DNA of 14,893 bases from JBFIHZ01 sp041601535 (lineage in GTDB: Bacteria > Pseudomonadota > Gammaproteobacteria > Xanthomonadales > SZUA-36), in NCBI GenBank assembly GCA_041601535.1, contig JBFIHZ010000066.1, forward strand, positions 1 to 14,893, read 5' to 3'. Positions 1-7,800 of the stretch are shown here, piece by piece. The first letter of the stretch is position 1, and each line of letters starts with the position of its first letter. The position numbers and the translations under genes are program-made. The notes under the pieces are model-generated. The model saw only the letters and a program-made list of their open reading frames with translations. It did not search any database and was not told the origin of the DNA.

Positions 1-2
1 CC

Positions 3-737
3 GCGTTGGTGGTGATCAATGCTGGTGAAGTCAATGCCGGTGAATTTGACCCGGTGAATGAAATGATGGATCTCGCCCGGCAGCACAATACCTGGGTTCA
101 TGTGGATGGCGCATTCGGCCTTTTCGCCCGGGTCTCACCGCGCACCGAACACCTGGTACGCGGTGTGGAGCGGGCCGACTCGGTGGCAGTCGATGGCCAC
201 AAGTGGCTGAACGTGCCCTATGATTCGGGCTATGCCTTTGTGCGCGACCACGGCCTGATGGCACGTGCCTTCCGCTATACCGCCGATTACCTGCCGCCGG
301 AAGACGATCCGCGGCCCACGCTGGGTGCCATCGGTCCGGAAAGCTCCCGCCGCGGCCGCAGCCTGGCGGTATGGGCCACGCTGGCTGCTTACGGCAGGGA
401 AGGGCAGCAGCGCATCGTGGAACACTGCCTGGATAATGCACACTACCTGGCGCAACAGGTGCGTGAGGCGGACTGGCTTGAGCTGATGGCCGAAGTGCCA
501 TTGAATATCGTGGCATTCCGATACAACACGGGTGGCAAATCGGATGTTGAACTCGACGATATCAACCGCAAGCTGGGCGAAGCCGTACTGGCCGACGGCC
601 GCTTCCTGGTGGGCACCTCGAAGCTGGGTCAGCGCACCATCTTCCGGCCGGCGTTTTCCAACTGGCGCACACGCAGTGAAGATATTGACGAGTTCATTGA
701 GGTACTGCGGGAACTTGGCGGCCAATTGACCCACTAA
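3..737 (+). CDS. PLP-dependent group II amino-acid decarboxylase, C-terminal part (5' end outside window)
   Basis: About 244 codons of an enzyme whose N-terminus lies before the window; the frame is open to base 3, so the TTG at 6 is not taken as the start. Visible motifs are VHVDGAFG (about 99-122), whose Asp is expected to contact the PLP pyridine nitrogen, and VDGHKWLNVPYDSG, whose Lys (codon 201-203) should form the Schiff base with PLP. The order and spacing fit fold-type I group II decarboxylases (aromatic-L-amino-acid, tyrosine, glutamate and 2,4-diaminobutyrate types), which decarboxylate an amino acid to an amine in the cytoplasm. The substrate cannot be assigned because the N-terminal substrate-binding part is missing. 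The gene ends with tandem TAA TAA stops. About 186 bp separate it from the next gene on the same strand, so it need not be in one operon with it. Family call is firm; specificity is open. Confidence 0.88.
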   Translation, partial: ALVVINAGEVNAGEFDPVNEMMDLARQHNTWVHVDGAFGLFARVSPRTEHLVRGVERADSVAVDGHKWLNVPYDSGYAFVRDHGLMARAFRYTADYLPPEDDPRPTLGAIGPESSRRGRSLAVWATLAAYGREGQQRIVEHCLDNAHYLAQQVREADWLELMAEVPLNIVAFRYNTGGKSDVELDDINRKLGEAVLADGRFLVGTSKLGQRTIFRPAFSNWRTRSEDIDEFIEVLRELGGQLTH

Positions 738-867
738 TAAACGTGATCGTAAGGCCGGCGCATGGCGCTGGCAAACGCGTGAAACTCTGGTAACTTAAAG
801 CCTGTTCATTGCGCCCAGTTGAGCGCGCCACGTCAACGGCCTCAAAGCCAGGTATCGAATTCAACCC

Positions 868-924
868 AACCGTCCGGATCAGTACCGTATGCTGCCGGAG
901 GCAAACAAGGAGAGCCGGACGGTT
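868..924 (+). promoter_or_regulatory. 10-bp inverted repeat enclosing the nhaP2 ribosome binding site and touching its start codon
   Basis: AACCGTCCGG (868-877) and CCGGACGGTT (915-924) are perfect inverted repeats separated by 37 nt. The loop holds the likely Shine-Dalgarno AAGGAG (907-912), and the right arm runs into the first base of the proposed TTG start (924). Folded as mRNA, the stem would occlude the start codon while leaving the Shine-Dalgarno in the loop, which would suit translational control. It could instead be a DNA operator. The symmetry is seen directly; the function is inferred, and I do not recognise a named riboswitch class. Confidence 0.45.
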
Positions 925-2642
925 TGGACGCCGTTACCATCAATAACCTGATCCTGGTTGGCGCACTGCTGGTGGCATTCAGCATTCTGGCCAGCACTGT
1001 CGGTTCGCGCTTTGGTATCCCCATCCTGGTGATATTCCTTGGCGTTGGCATTCTGGCCGGCACCGACGGTCCCGGAGGCATTAACTTCGATGACTACTCG
1101 GTGGCCTACCTGGTGGGTAATCTGGCGCTGGCCATCATTCTGCTTGATGGCGGCATGCGCACGCGCGTGTCCAGTTTTCGCGTGGCCCTGTGGCCGTCGC
1201 TGTCGCTGGCAACCGTGGGGGTGATCATCACCGCCGGGCTTACGGGCCTGGCGGCTGCCTGGTTGTTCCAGCTGCCGCTGCTGGAAGGCCTGCTGATCGG
1301 CGCCATCGTCGGTTCCACCGATGCGGCCGCTGTATTCAGTCTGCTGGGTGGCCGCGGACTGAACGAGCGTGTCGGCGCCACGCTGGAAATCGAATCCGGC
1401 AGCAACGATCCCATGGCGGTATTCCTTACCGTTACCCTTATCGCGATGATCAGCAGTGGCCAGCAGGGCATCGGCTGGGATTTGCTGGTGCAGCTGCTGC
1501 TGCAATTCGGACTGGGCAGCGTGCTGGGTCTGGGGGGAGGCTGGTTGCTGCTCAAACTGGTCAACCGGATCAACCTGGCGCGGGGCCTGTACCCGCTGCT
1601 GGTGGTCAGCGGCGGGCTGATCGTATTTGCCATCGCCACCGCTATCGGCAGCAGCGGCATTCTGGCGATTTATTTGTGTGGCCTGTTGCTGGGTAACCGT
1701 CCGATCCGGGCGCATCACAGCATACTGCATATGCTCGATGGCCTGGCCTGGATGGCCCAGATCGGCATGTTCGTGGTGCTGGGCCTGTTACTGACTCCCC
1801 GTGAGCTGTTGCCCATTGCGGTGCCGGCCCTTGGCCTGGCGCTGTGGATGATCCTTATCGCGCGGCCCGTGTCCATCCTGGTTGGCCTGTTGCCGTTTCG
1901 CAGTTACCGGCTGCGTGAACGCGTGTTTATCGGCTGGGTGGGACTGCGTGGCGCGGTACCGGTGATTCTCGCGGTATTCCCGCTGATGGCCGGGCTGCCC
2001 AATGCGCAGCTGTTTTTCAACGTGGCCTTTTTTATCGTACTGGTTTCGCTGGTGTTGCAGGGCAGCAGCCTGCCGCTGGCAGCCCGGTTGCTGCGTGTGA
2101 CCGTGCCGTCCAAACCACTGCCGGTGTCGCGCGCCGGGCTGGATGTACACCCGGCCAGCCAGTGGGAGTTATTCATCTATCAGCTGGGCAAGGAAAAATG
2201 GTGTATCGGCGCGCCCTTGCGGGAGCTGGCCATGCCGCCGGGAACCCGCATCGCTGCACTGTTTCGTGACAGGGAGTTATTGCACCTGTCCGGCAAGACG
2301 CGGCTGGAAGCCGGTGATCTGTTGTGCGTGGTCGGGCATGAGCACGACTTGCCGGCGCTGGGGCAATTGTTCAGCCAGGCGCCCAAGCGCGGCCAGGATC
2401 TGCGCTTTTTCGGTGATTTCGTGCTGGAAGGCACTGCCGGGCTGGGCGAGATTGCCGCATTGTACGATCTGCAGCTGGACGGTACCGATGGCACGCAAAC
2501 CCTCGGCCAGTTCATCAGCGCCCGGATCAGTGGCCAGCCGGTGATCGGCGATCAGGTTGCATGGCAGGGCCTGCTGTGGACGGTCGCAGAAATGCAGGGC
2601 AAGCAGATCCACAAAGTGGGTGTGAAGTTTCCAGGGGATTAA
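924..2642 (+). CDS. nhaP2: K+/H+ antiporter NhaP2 (CvrA), CPA1 family
   Basis: A 572-residue inner-membrane monovalent cation/proton antiporter. It resembles E. coli NhaP2/CvrA (578 aa, recalled) along its whole length: LGIPILVIF-like and ALAIILLDGGMRT segments near the N-terminus, GAIVGSTDAAAVFSLLGG, and ESGSNDPMAVFLT, which holds the conserved Asn-Asp of the antiporter core. About residues 5-390 are hydrophobic membrane segments. They are followed by a TrkA-C/RCK-C-like cytoplasmic domain (about 400-485) and a CorC/HlyC-like C-terminal domain (about 490-570), the layout of the family. I chose TTG at 924 because LDAVTINNL aligns with the family N-terminus and AAGGAG lies 11 nt upstream. An in-frame TTG at 819 would add 35 polar residues without counterpart. 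Family members export K+ and protect against high potassium or osmotic shifts. The inverted repeat at the start suggests translational control. Confidence 0.93.
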   Translation: MDAVTINNLILVGALLVAFSILASTVGSRFGIPILVIFLGVGILAGTDGPGGINFDDYSVAYLVGNLALAIILLDGGMRTRVSSFRVALWPSLSLATVGVIITAGLTGLAAAWLFQLPLLEGLLIGAIVGSTDAAAVFSLLGGRGLNERVGATLEIESGSNDPMAVFLTVTLIAMISSGQQGIGWDLLVQLLLQFGLGSVLGLGGGWLLLKLVNRINLARGLYPLLVVSGGLIVFAIATAIGSSGILAIYLCGLLLGNRPIRAHHSILHMLDGLAWMAQIGMFVVLGLLLTPRELLPIAVPALGLALWMILIARPVSILVGLLPFRSYRLRERVFIGWVGLRGAVPVILAVFPLMAGLPNAQLFFNVAFFIVLVSLVLQGSSLPLAARLLRVTVPSKPLPVSRAGLDVHPASQWELFIYQLGKEKWCIGAPLRELAMPPGTRIAALFRDRELLHLSGKTRLEAGDLLCVVGHEHDLPALGQLFSQAPKRGQDLRFFGDFVLEGTAGLGEIAALYDLQLDGTDGTQTLGQFISARISGQPVIGDQVAWQGLLWTVAEMQGKQIHKVGVKFPGD

Positions 2643-2705
2643 GGATTTTGGACTATTTGCTTTGGTGTGACGCGCGGAATGAATGCCATTCTGTCGGCTG
2701 AGACA

Positions 2706-2728
2706 GACCCCGGCGTGGTGCCGGGGTC
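2706..2728 (-). terminator. Strong hairpin between convergent nhaP2 and ssrA, probable terminator
   Basis: GACCCCGGC (2706-2714) and GCCGGGGTC (2720-2728) form a perfect 9-bp stem with a 5-nt loop, 6 nt beyond the encoded CCA of tmRNA. No clean T-run follows on either strand (TGTCTC on minus), so it may act as a processing barrier or weak terminator for ssrA, and possibly for nhaP2 from the other side. Confidence 0.5.
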
Positions 2729-2751
2729 ACGAATTGGTGGAGGCGGCGGGA

Positions 2752-3025
2752 CAGCTGATCCCTATCTTTCGATAAGGGCTGGACTATACCTTCATCCTGT
2801 TGCCAGGATGCGGGGCGTGTTATTCGCGGCAGTTTTGCCTTGAATCCTAGTGCTGGCTCCAACCGTGATGGTCTCAGCCAGTCTATGAGTCTCTACAGGG
2901 CAGGCCTGGAGTTAGCCTCCTTCCTACCCCTCGGTATTGCCTTTGCAGGTTGCCCTGCTTTAGGTTTCACCGATGTGAGCCCCGTTTTCACTTTACCTTT
3001 ACAGGTAAAGGCGACCTATTTCCTG
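2752..3025 (-). ncRNA. Group I self-splicing intron in the tmRNA T-loop (274 nt, no ORF)
   Basis: Core elements can be traced on the minus strand. P1: CGAU^C pairs with GGUCG (3016-3012), with a U-G wobble at the splice site. P2: hairpin CCTTTA/TAAAGG. P3: CGGGGC (2984-2979) with GCCCCG (2816-2811). P4: TCGGT (2973-2969) with ACCGA (2935-2931). P5: hairpin with GCAA loop (2958-2945). P7: GACT (2891-2888, after TGTAGA) with AGTC in AAGGTATAGTCC (2792-2781), the conserved S element. An extra hairpin CTGGCT/AGCCAG (2881-2853) follows P7 5', as in IA-type introns with P7.1/P7.2. P8: CATCCTG-GCAA-CAGGATG (2810-2793). P9: GAAA-capped (2778-2760). The terminal G is at 2752. The 5' site after U (3026) and the 3' site after G restore a 7-nt T-loop exactly. 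No homing endonuclease is encoded, so it is probably immobile or mobilised in trans. The subgroup assignment is tentative. Confidence 0.93.
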
Positions 3026-3246
3026 ATCGAACCCGCGTCCGTGAGTACTCCGCCATTGGCTCTACATGCTTATCCGGTCTATTGATTTAGTCGATGGCTA
3101 CCCGACAGGCAGGGAAGACCATAAACGAGCCTGGATAAGTTTTAACGAATCCACACCAGGCGTGCTTCATCGCGATCCCATATGGGGTGACTCCCGTGAT
3201 CCGGTCGTATGGGCACGAAACCGGGCGGAAGGCGCTATGCAGGTGT

Positions 3247-3279
3247 TTAAGCTGCTAGTGCGTAGTTGTCGTCGTTGGC
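3247..3279 (-). other. tmRNA tag-peptide reading frame (ANDDNYALAA, stop)
   Basis: Within tmRNA exon 1, GCC AAC GAC GAC AAC TAC GCA CTA GCA GCT TAA follows TTTTAGTT. The resume codon is GCC (3279-3277). The encoded ANDDNYALAA ends in the ALAA degron read by ClpXP/ClpAP; I recall the same tag from Pseudomonas. The frame lies upstream of the intron, so only the tRNA-like end, not the tag, is interrupted. Confidence 0.93.
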
Positions 3280-3388
3280 AACTAAAAGTTTGCAATCAGT
3301 TTTACGAGGTATTTGCTGCTCGGCATGCACCTCCGGTTTCGCAACCCGCGTCGAATCCAGGTCGCCCCCAGGGTGTTACAACACGTAT

Positions 3389-3418
3389 ATTGTACGCTAT
3401 TTAGTACCCATCTGTGCG
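3389..3418 (-). promoter_or_regulatory. Probable ssrA promoter
   Basis: Minus-strand TACAAT (3394-3389) is a good -10 hexamer about 20 nt before the mature tmRNA 5' end, allowing a short RNase P-removed leader. The best -35 candidate, CGCACA (3418-3413), matches only 3 of 6 positions with an 18-nt spacer, so the -35 is uncertain. Confidence 0.45.
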
Positions 3419-3427
3419 CCAGAGTTC

Positions 3428-3435
3428 CGTACAAT
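3428..3435 (+). promoter_or_regulatory. Possible -10 element for the divergent MFS gene
   Basis: CGTACAAT (3428-3435) contains a plus-strand TACAAT about 85 nt before the MFS start. It is the inverted copy of ATTGTACG (3389-3396), which carries the ssrA -10. No convincing -35 is seen at 16-18 nt upstream. Confidence 0.25.
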
Positions 3436-3520
3436 GGCCAACCGGGCAGCAAGAACCCGGTCCCGACACGTGCGCCATCATCAGGCCCACGCTATCCACG
3501 GGACCCTGGAATATTTAGAA

Positions 3521-4747
3521 ATGAAAAACAGCACCACCGATTCGCCAGAAGAGTTCACCGGTTTCAAGGAGTTTGTCGCGCTGATGGCGTTTTCCATGTC
3601 GCTGGTGGCGCTGTGCACCGATGGGATTCTGCCGGCCTTTCCCGAGATTGCCAGCGATTTGCAGGTGCAGAACCTCAACAACGTGCAGCTGGTGATTTCC
3701 GTGCTGTTTGTCGGGCTGTCCATTGGCATGTTGTTTTATGGCCCGCTGTCGGATTCATTTGGCCGCAAACCGGCGATGTATGTGGGTTTTGCCATTTTTA
3801 TTTGCGGCTCCCTGATGTCCCTGCTGGCAAAAGATTTTCCCACCATGCTGGCCGGTCGTTTTTTGCAGGGGCTGGGGGCTGCGGGTCCCCGCACCATCGC
3901 CACTGCCTTGATACGTGACCGTTTTCACGGTTCGGCCATGGCCAGAGTGATGTCCTTTATCGTTACCTTTTTTGTGTTGGTGCCGATCATTTCACCGGGC
4001 CTGGGCCAGCTGATTCTGTTGGTTTCCAGCTGGCGCGGGATATTCGCCGCTTTCCTGTTACTGGCCGCGGTTAACCTGGTGTGGCTGATCCTGCGCCAGC
4101 CGGAAACCCTGCCGGTGCACAGGCGCGCTCCGTTTACACTGCGCCGGGTGGCGGAACGCTTCAAACAGGTATTGAGCAACCGTCAGGCCATGGGCTATAC
4201 GCTGATTTCCGGCTGCGTTTTTGGCGCACTGGTGGGTTATCTGAATGTCAGCCAGCAGGTGTTCGGTGTGCTGTATGGCCTGGGGGCGAAGTTTCCGCTG
4301 TACTTTGCCCTGATCGCGCTTTCCATCGGTATTGCCTCGCTGATCAACAGCCAGATCGTGATGCGGTTCGGTATGCGCCGGGTGGCGCAGATCGCACTGT
4401 GGGGCCTGATGCTGCTTTCGCTGTGCTTGCTGGGCCTGACGTGGTGGTATGACGGACTGCCACCGCTGTGGTTTTTCATGGCCAATATGATGGTGCTGTT
4501 CTTTTTCATTGGCATCCTGTTTGGCAACATGAATTCGCTGGCGATGGAGCCGCTGGGGCGCGTGGCGGGCACCGGTGCGGCCGTGCTGGGCTCGATTTCC
4601 ACGCTGGTCGGGGTGTTTCTCGGGTACTTTATCGGCCTGGCCTATGATGCCTCGCTTTATTCCATGGCCGAGGGCTTCACGCTGCTGTCCATCGTATCGG
4701 TAGTGATCATGCACGGCGTGGCCAGGACGCCGCTCGCAGCACGTTAG
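3521..4747 (+). CDS. Bcr/CflA-like MFS multidrug efflux transporter (DHA1 type)
   Basis: A 408-residue inner-membrane protein with about 12 hydrophobic segments. After TM2 it has the MFS motif A, GPLSDSFGRKP (about residues 73-84). The conserved RFLQGLGAAG segment (TM4) and IISPGLGQLIL (TM5 region) are features of Bcr/CflA-type H+-coupled drug exporters. It starts DGILPAFPEIASDL in TM1, as in that family. Family members export bicyclomycin, chloramphenicol, sulfonamides or dipeptides; the substrate here is unknown. I chose ATG 3521 because hydrophobic family sequence begins soon after it. The frame is open further upstream, but that stretch overlaps the ssrA promoter and tmRNA. The Shine-Dalgarno is weak. 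The gene is divergent from ssrA and convergent with the large secreted-protein gene. Confidence 0.88.
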   Translation: MKNSTTDSPEEFTGFKEFVALMAFSMSLVALCTDGILPAFPEIASDLQVQNLNNVQLVISVLFVGLSIGMLFYGPLSDSFGRKPAMYVGFAIFICGSLMSLLAKDFPTMLAGRFLQGLGAAGPRTIATALIRDRFHGSAMARVMSFIVTFFVLVPIISPGLGQLILLVSSWRGIFAAFLLLAAVNLVWLILRQPETLPVHRRAPFTLRRVAERFKQVLSNRQAMGYTLISGCVFGALVGYLNVSQQVFGVLYGLGAKFPLYFALIALSIGIASLINSQIVMRFGMRRVAQIALWGLMLLSLCLLGLTWWYDGLPPLWFFMANMMVLFFFIGILFGNMNSLAMEPLGRVAGTGAAVLGSISTLVGVFLGYFIGLAYDASLYSMAEGFTLLSIVSVVIMHGVARTPLAAR

Positions 4748-4794
4748 TTTGGTTCACGCCAGGGCCTGGCAGGTCTTGGTGATGCCTTCCGGTT

Positions 4795-4821
4795 AAAAAG
4801 CGGGGGCCCAGGGGCCCCCGC
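4795..4821 (-). terminator. Rho-independent terminator of the large secreted-protein gene
   Basis: GCGGGGGCC (4800-4808) and GGCCCCCGC (4813-4821) form a 9-bp GC stem with a 4-nt loop. On the minus strand it is followed at once by TTTTT (4799-4795), a textbook intrinsic terminator 28 nt after the stop at 4849. On the plus strand a shorter TTTT (4825-4828) follows, so it may also stop the convergent MFS transcript. Confidence 0.9.
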
Positions 4822-4848
4822 ACGGTTTTGCAGCCAACTGCCGGCTGT

Positions 4849-7800
4849 TTATTTACACGTCTTGGCGCCACTCTTGCCGGTGCATTTGCCGGAACAGCAT
4901 TCGGCTGCCGAGGTGCAAGCTTCGCCTTTCTCCAGCAGCAGGCAGGAGCCGCCGCCATCCGAGGCTTTCAGCTGCAGCTGGAACTCACTGAACTCGCACT
5001 GCCCCAGCGGGAAGGACCGGCTATCCTGCAGGTTACCTTCCTTGGCGTAAGTTTCGTACTGCGACTTGCCAGTCTGGCCAGTAGTGGCGGTAGCCGGCAG
5101 TGTCTCCAGGTTAAGGTGCCAATTGACCTCATTGCCGCACACAGTGGTGTTGAGTGGTTCCACATCGGTGAACATCAGGTTGATTGGACTGGGCGTCTTC
5201 TTGCCCTTGCTGCGCACCGTCATGCTGTCCACGCTGTCGACGATCAATGGCAAACCGCTGGTGATATCAGTGACCAGCGTGCGGATGCCACTTTGCACCA
5301 CGCCTTCACCGCACAAGTCGGCCTCGCCGCTGGCGTCGGGGTCATCGCTGTCCACCGTCAGGGTGCCCAGCGTTTCATCCGGCATCAGGGGGTCGCCGCC
5401 GCTTTCCGGGGTAAAGCGCACGGTAACGGCCAGCGTTTCTTCGCCCGGTGGCAACACGATCGGGAACTGCGTGGGATCCATAACCGTGAAATCGGCGTCG
5501 CTGGCTGTAATGTCCGTGATGGTCAACGGGCATCCTCCGGTATTCCGCAGATTGGTGCTTCGTTCGGAATAGCATCCCAGCGTGCCTTCGGTATCCACCA
5601 CGGTGGCCGGGAATGCAAACGCACCGGTCAGGCCGGGGGCGTCAATCACCAGGTTGGGGCAGGGTGAATCGCCGCTGACGTCTACCACCAGGGCATTTTC
5701 TCCAGGTGAGTCGCTGTTGATGGTCAGGGTGGCCTCAGTGGGTATGTCATCACAGTCTTGCGGTGCATACCTTACCGGCAGCGTAAAGTCCGCATCATGG
5801 CTCAGCACCAGCGGGTAGTCCGTGTCAGCCGGCAATACGAACAGCGCATTGCTGGATACGATGCTGTCTATGGTCAGGTCGCATCGTCCCTGGTTGAACA
5901 AGGTCAGGTCAAGATCGGACGTTTCGCCCTTGCATACCGAACCAAAATCACCCGAGTTGGCGATGGCGACGTTGAGATCCGGTGCCGGAACGGTGCCCTC
6001 TATTGGCGTTTGATCCAGGCTGAGGCTGGCACCATCACGCGTGCTGCTGGCCACATCGACACTGGCCTGCCGTGGGTTGGGGTCGGTGAAGTTTGACGGC
6101 GCAAAACGAACCGGCACCAGCAATGAATTGCCGGGCTCTATGATCGTGCCGGCGAAATTGCCGGATGGCAATTCAAAATCGCTGGCATCGGCACCGCTCA
6201 GCACGATGGAATCAATTTCCAGGTCACAATCACCATTGTTCTGGATGGTCAGGTTGAGATCCGCCTGCAGTCCGGAACAGACTTCGCCGAAGTTGCCATT
6301 GTTGGCGATAAAGGTACTGATGCTTGCGGTACCAACCGAAGCATCGAGGTTGGCATTGATTTCGGGAAAGGCCGGGTCATTGCTTGCGATGGTCAATACG
6401 GCCGAGTCATCACCGGCCGTAACCGGGTCGTAGTTCACCTGGAAGGGGAAACAGAAATCCGGGCTGATGGCCAGCGGGTAGCCTCCGCTGGGTGCGGTCA
6501 CGGTGAACCGGGAGTTGTTTGAACTGATGCTGTTGACCGCCAGGTTGGAATTACCGGTATTGCATACCTGCAAGGTTTCCGTGGCGCTGCCGCCGCTCTG
6601 GCAGACCTGGCCGAAATCCAGTGAGCCGGGTAATTGTATCTGTGGCACGTCTCCGATCAGGAAGAAATCGAACAGTATGCCGATACTTCCGGCATTGGGT
6701 GGTGGTACGCCCGGCGGTGAGGTAGCTGAAGCCCAGGAAGCGTACAAGCGGCCAGCCACACAGGCATTGCCGTTGTAGTCGCCGTACTTGGGGCAGCCTC
6801 CGGCTGTGCCGGTGGAACTGCCGCCATTGCATACCTCACCGGCAACGCACTGGCAGGCGCCGCCACCGTTATTGCCCACCCCGCCGCAGTCGGAGAAATC
6901 ACAGCGGTTGGTGGTGTTGCCGCCACCATCGGTGCAATAACCGGCCAGCTGGGGCTGCGCGAAACAACTCTCCGATGCGCCCGGTGCGCCGCGCGTGCCA
7001 CACGGCCAGCCTGAAGCACACCACGGATCTCCCACCTCGGAGATGCGGAACTCTTCTTCAACTGTCAGGTTACCGCCGCCATCCAGACCGACCCGGCCGC
7101 CGTAAAAATCGGTCAGGTCATTCTGATTGGCCGGCGCGGCGCGCCGGTCGTACCAGGTCAGGTAGGCCTGTCCTTCTGAGGTGCACATCCACGGCATAAT
7201 GCGGTTACCTGGTACCGCGGCGTTGACCTGCACCACCCGGCCCACCGGCCAGGTTGCGCCGCCATCCAGGGAGTCGCGTACCAGTATGTTATCCGTGCCG
7301 GCTCCGGCGCCCTGGCCATAAGCGTAATACACGTGGTTGGGGTTGGTGTCGTCTACCGCGACCACCTGGCTGGTGGGGTTCTGGTCGCATCGGTCATGGC
7401 CGGCGAATGGGCATTCCACCGGTGTGCGCACCGCGACGGTCACGATGGGGTTCGCCACCAGGCCGGTGGCACAGGAGCTGTATTTGCGTAATTCGAAATT
7501 GCCGCCGTCGTAATATGCCACGTAAACGGAGCCATCAGAGCCAACAGCCACCCTTGGAAATGATGCAGTGCCCGGGTTGTCGACGACTGCCGGTGCGGTC
7601 CAGGTTTGTCCGCTGTCCTGTGAACACACAATGGCCGGATCCTGGGCACCGAGTTCGTCAAAATTCCGCCACACGCTGTATACCTGGTCACCGCCACCGC
7701 CACCTGCATTCCAGGCGTCTGCAGCGATATGTTCCTGATCCGGGAAACAACCGACATTGCCGGGTACCGGGTTGTTGTTATTACCAATGTCGCCTGGCCG

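Larger units (their letters stand above)
2735..3369 (-). ncRNA. ssrA: tmRNA (ssrA), one-piece type, interrupted by a group I intron
   Basis: Transfer-messenger RNA rescues ribosomes stalled on broken mRNAs: it is charged with alanine, enters the A site with SmpB and encodes a degradation tag. The minus-strand 5' part matches gammaproteobacterial tmRNA (CTGGATTCGACG, AGGTGCATGCCGAG, tag frame, AAGCATGTAG, GGACGCGGGTTCGAT). The 5' end GGGGGCG (3369-3363) pairs with CGCCTCC (2745-2739) over 7 bp, including G3-U, the alanyl-tRNA synthetase identity pair; ACCA follows, with CCA encoded at 2737-2735. The T-stem strands GCGGG (3036-3032) and CCCGC (2750-2746) are separated by 274 extra nt forming a group I intron. 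Exon 1 is 3369-3026 (344 nt) and exon 2 is 2751-2735 (17 nt), giving a 361-nt mature RNA, close to the 363 nt of E. coli. The restored T-loop is UUCGAUU. Unspliced RNA could not form a normal T arm. Confidence 0.96.

Noticed and set aside
819..923. 35-residue N-terminal extension of NhaP2 from TTG 819
   Set aside because: The extra residues are polar and lack counterparts in the family; the Shine-Dalgarno and family alignment favour TTG 924.
2735..3036. tmRNA broken by an island or IS insertion at its 3' end
   Set aside because: The missing T-stem strand, acceptor strand and CCA are found intact 274 nt further on, and the insert has group I intron core elements instead of mobile-element genes or direct repeats.
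2840..3404. Plus-strand open frames (2840-3085 and 3066-3404)
   Set aside because: They lie antisense to the tmRNA exon and its intron, have no family resemblance, and the RNA gene explains the sequence fully.
3266..3520. 85-residue N-terminal extension of the Bcr-like MFS protein
   Set aside because: It would be encoded across the ssrA promoter and tmRNA 5' region and is not hydrophobic or family-like; the ATG at 3521 fits.
4828..5667. Long plus-strand frames opposite the secreted-protein gene (also 7254-7994 and 7729-8808)
   Set aside because: Their translations are low-complexity or show no domain, and the minus-strand frame has a signal peptide, domains and terminator; they are shadows of high GC content.
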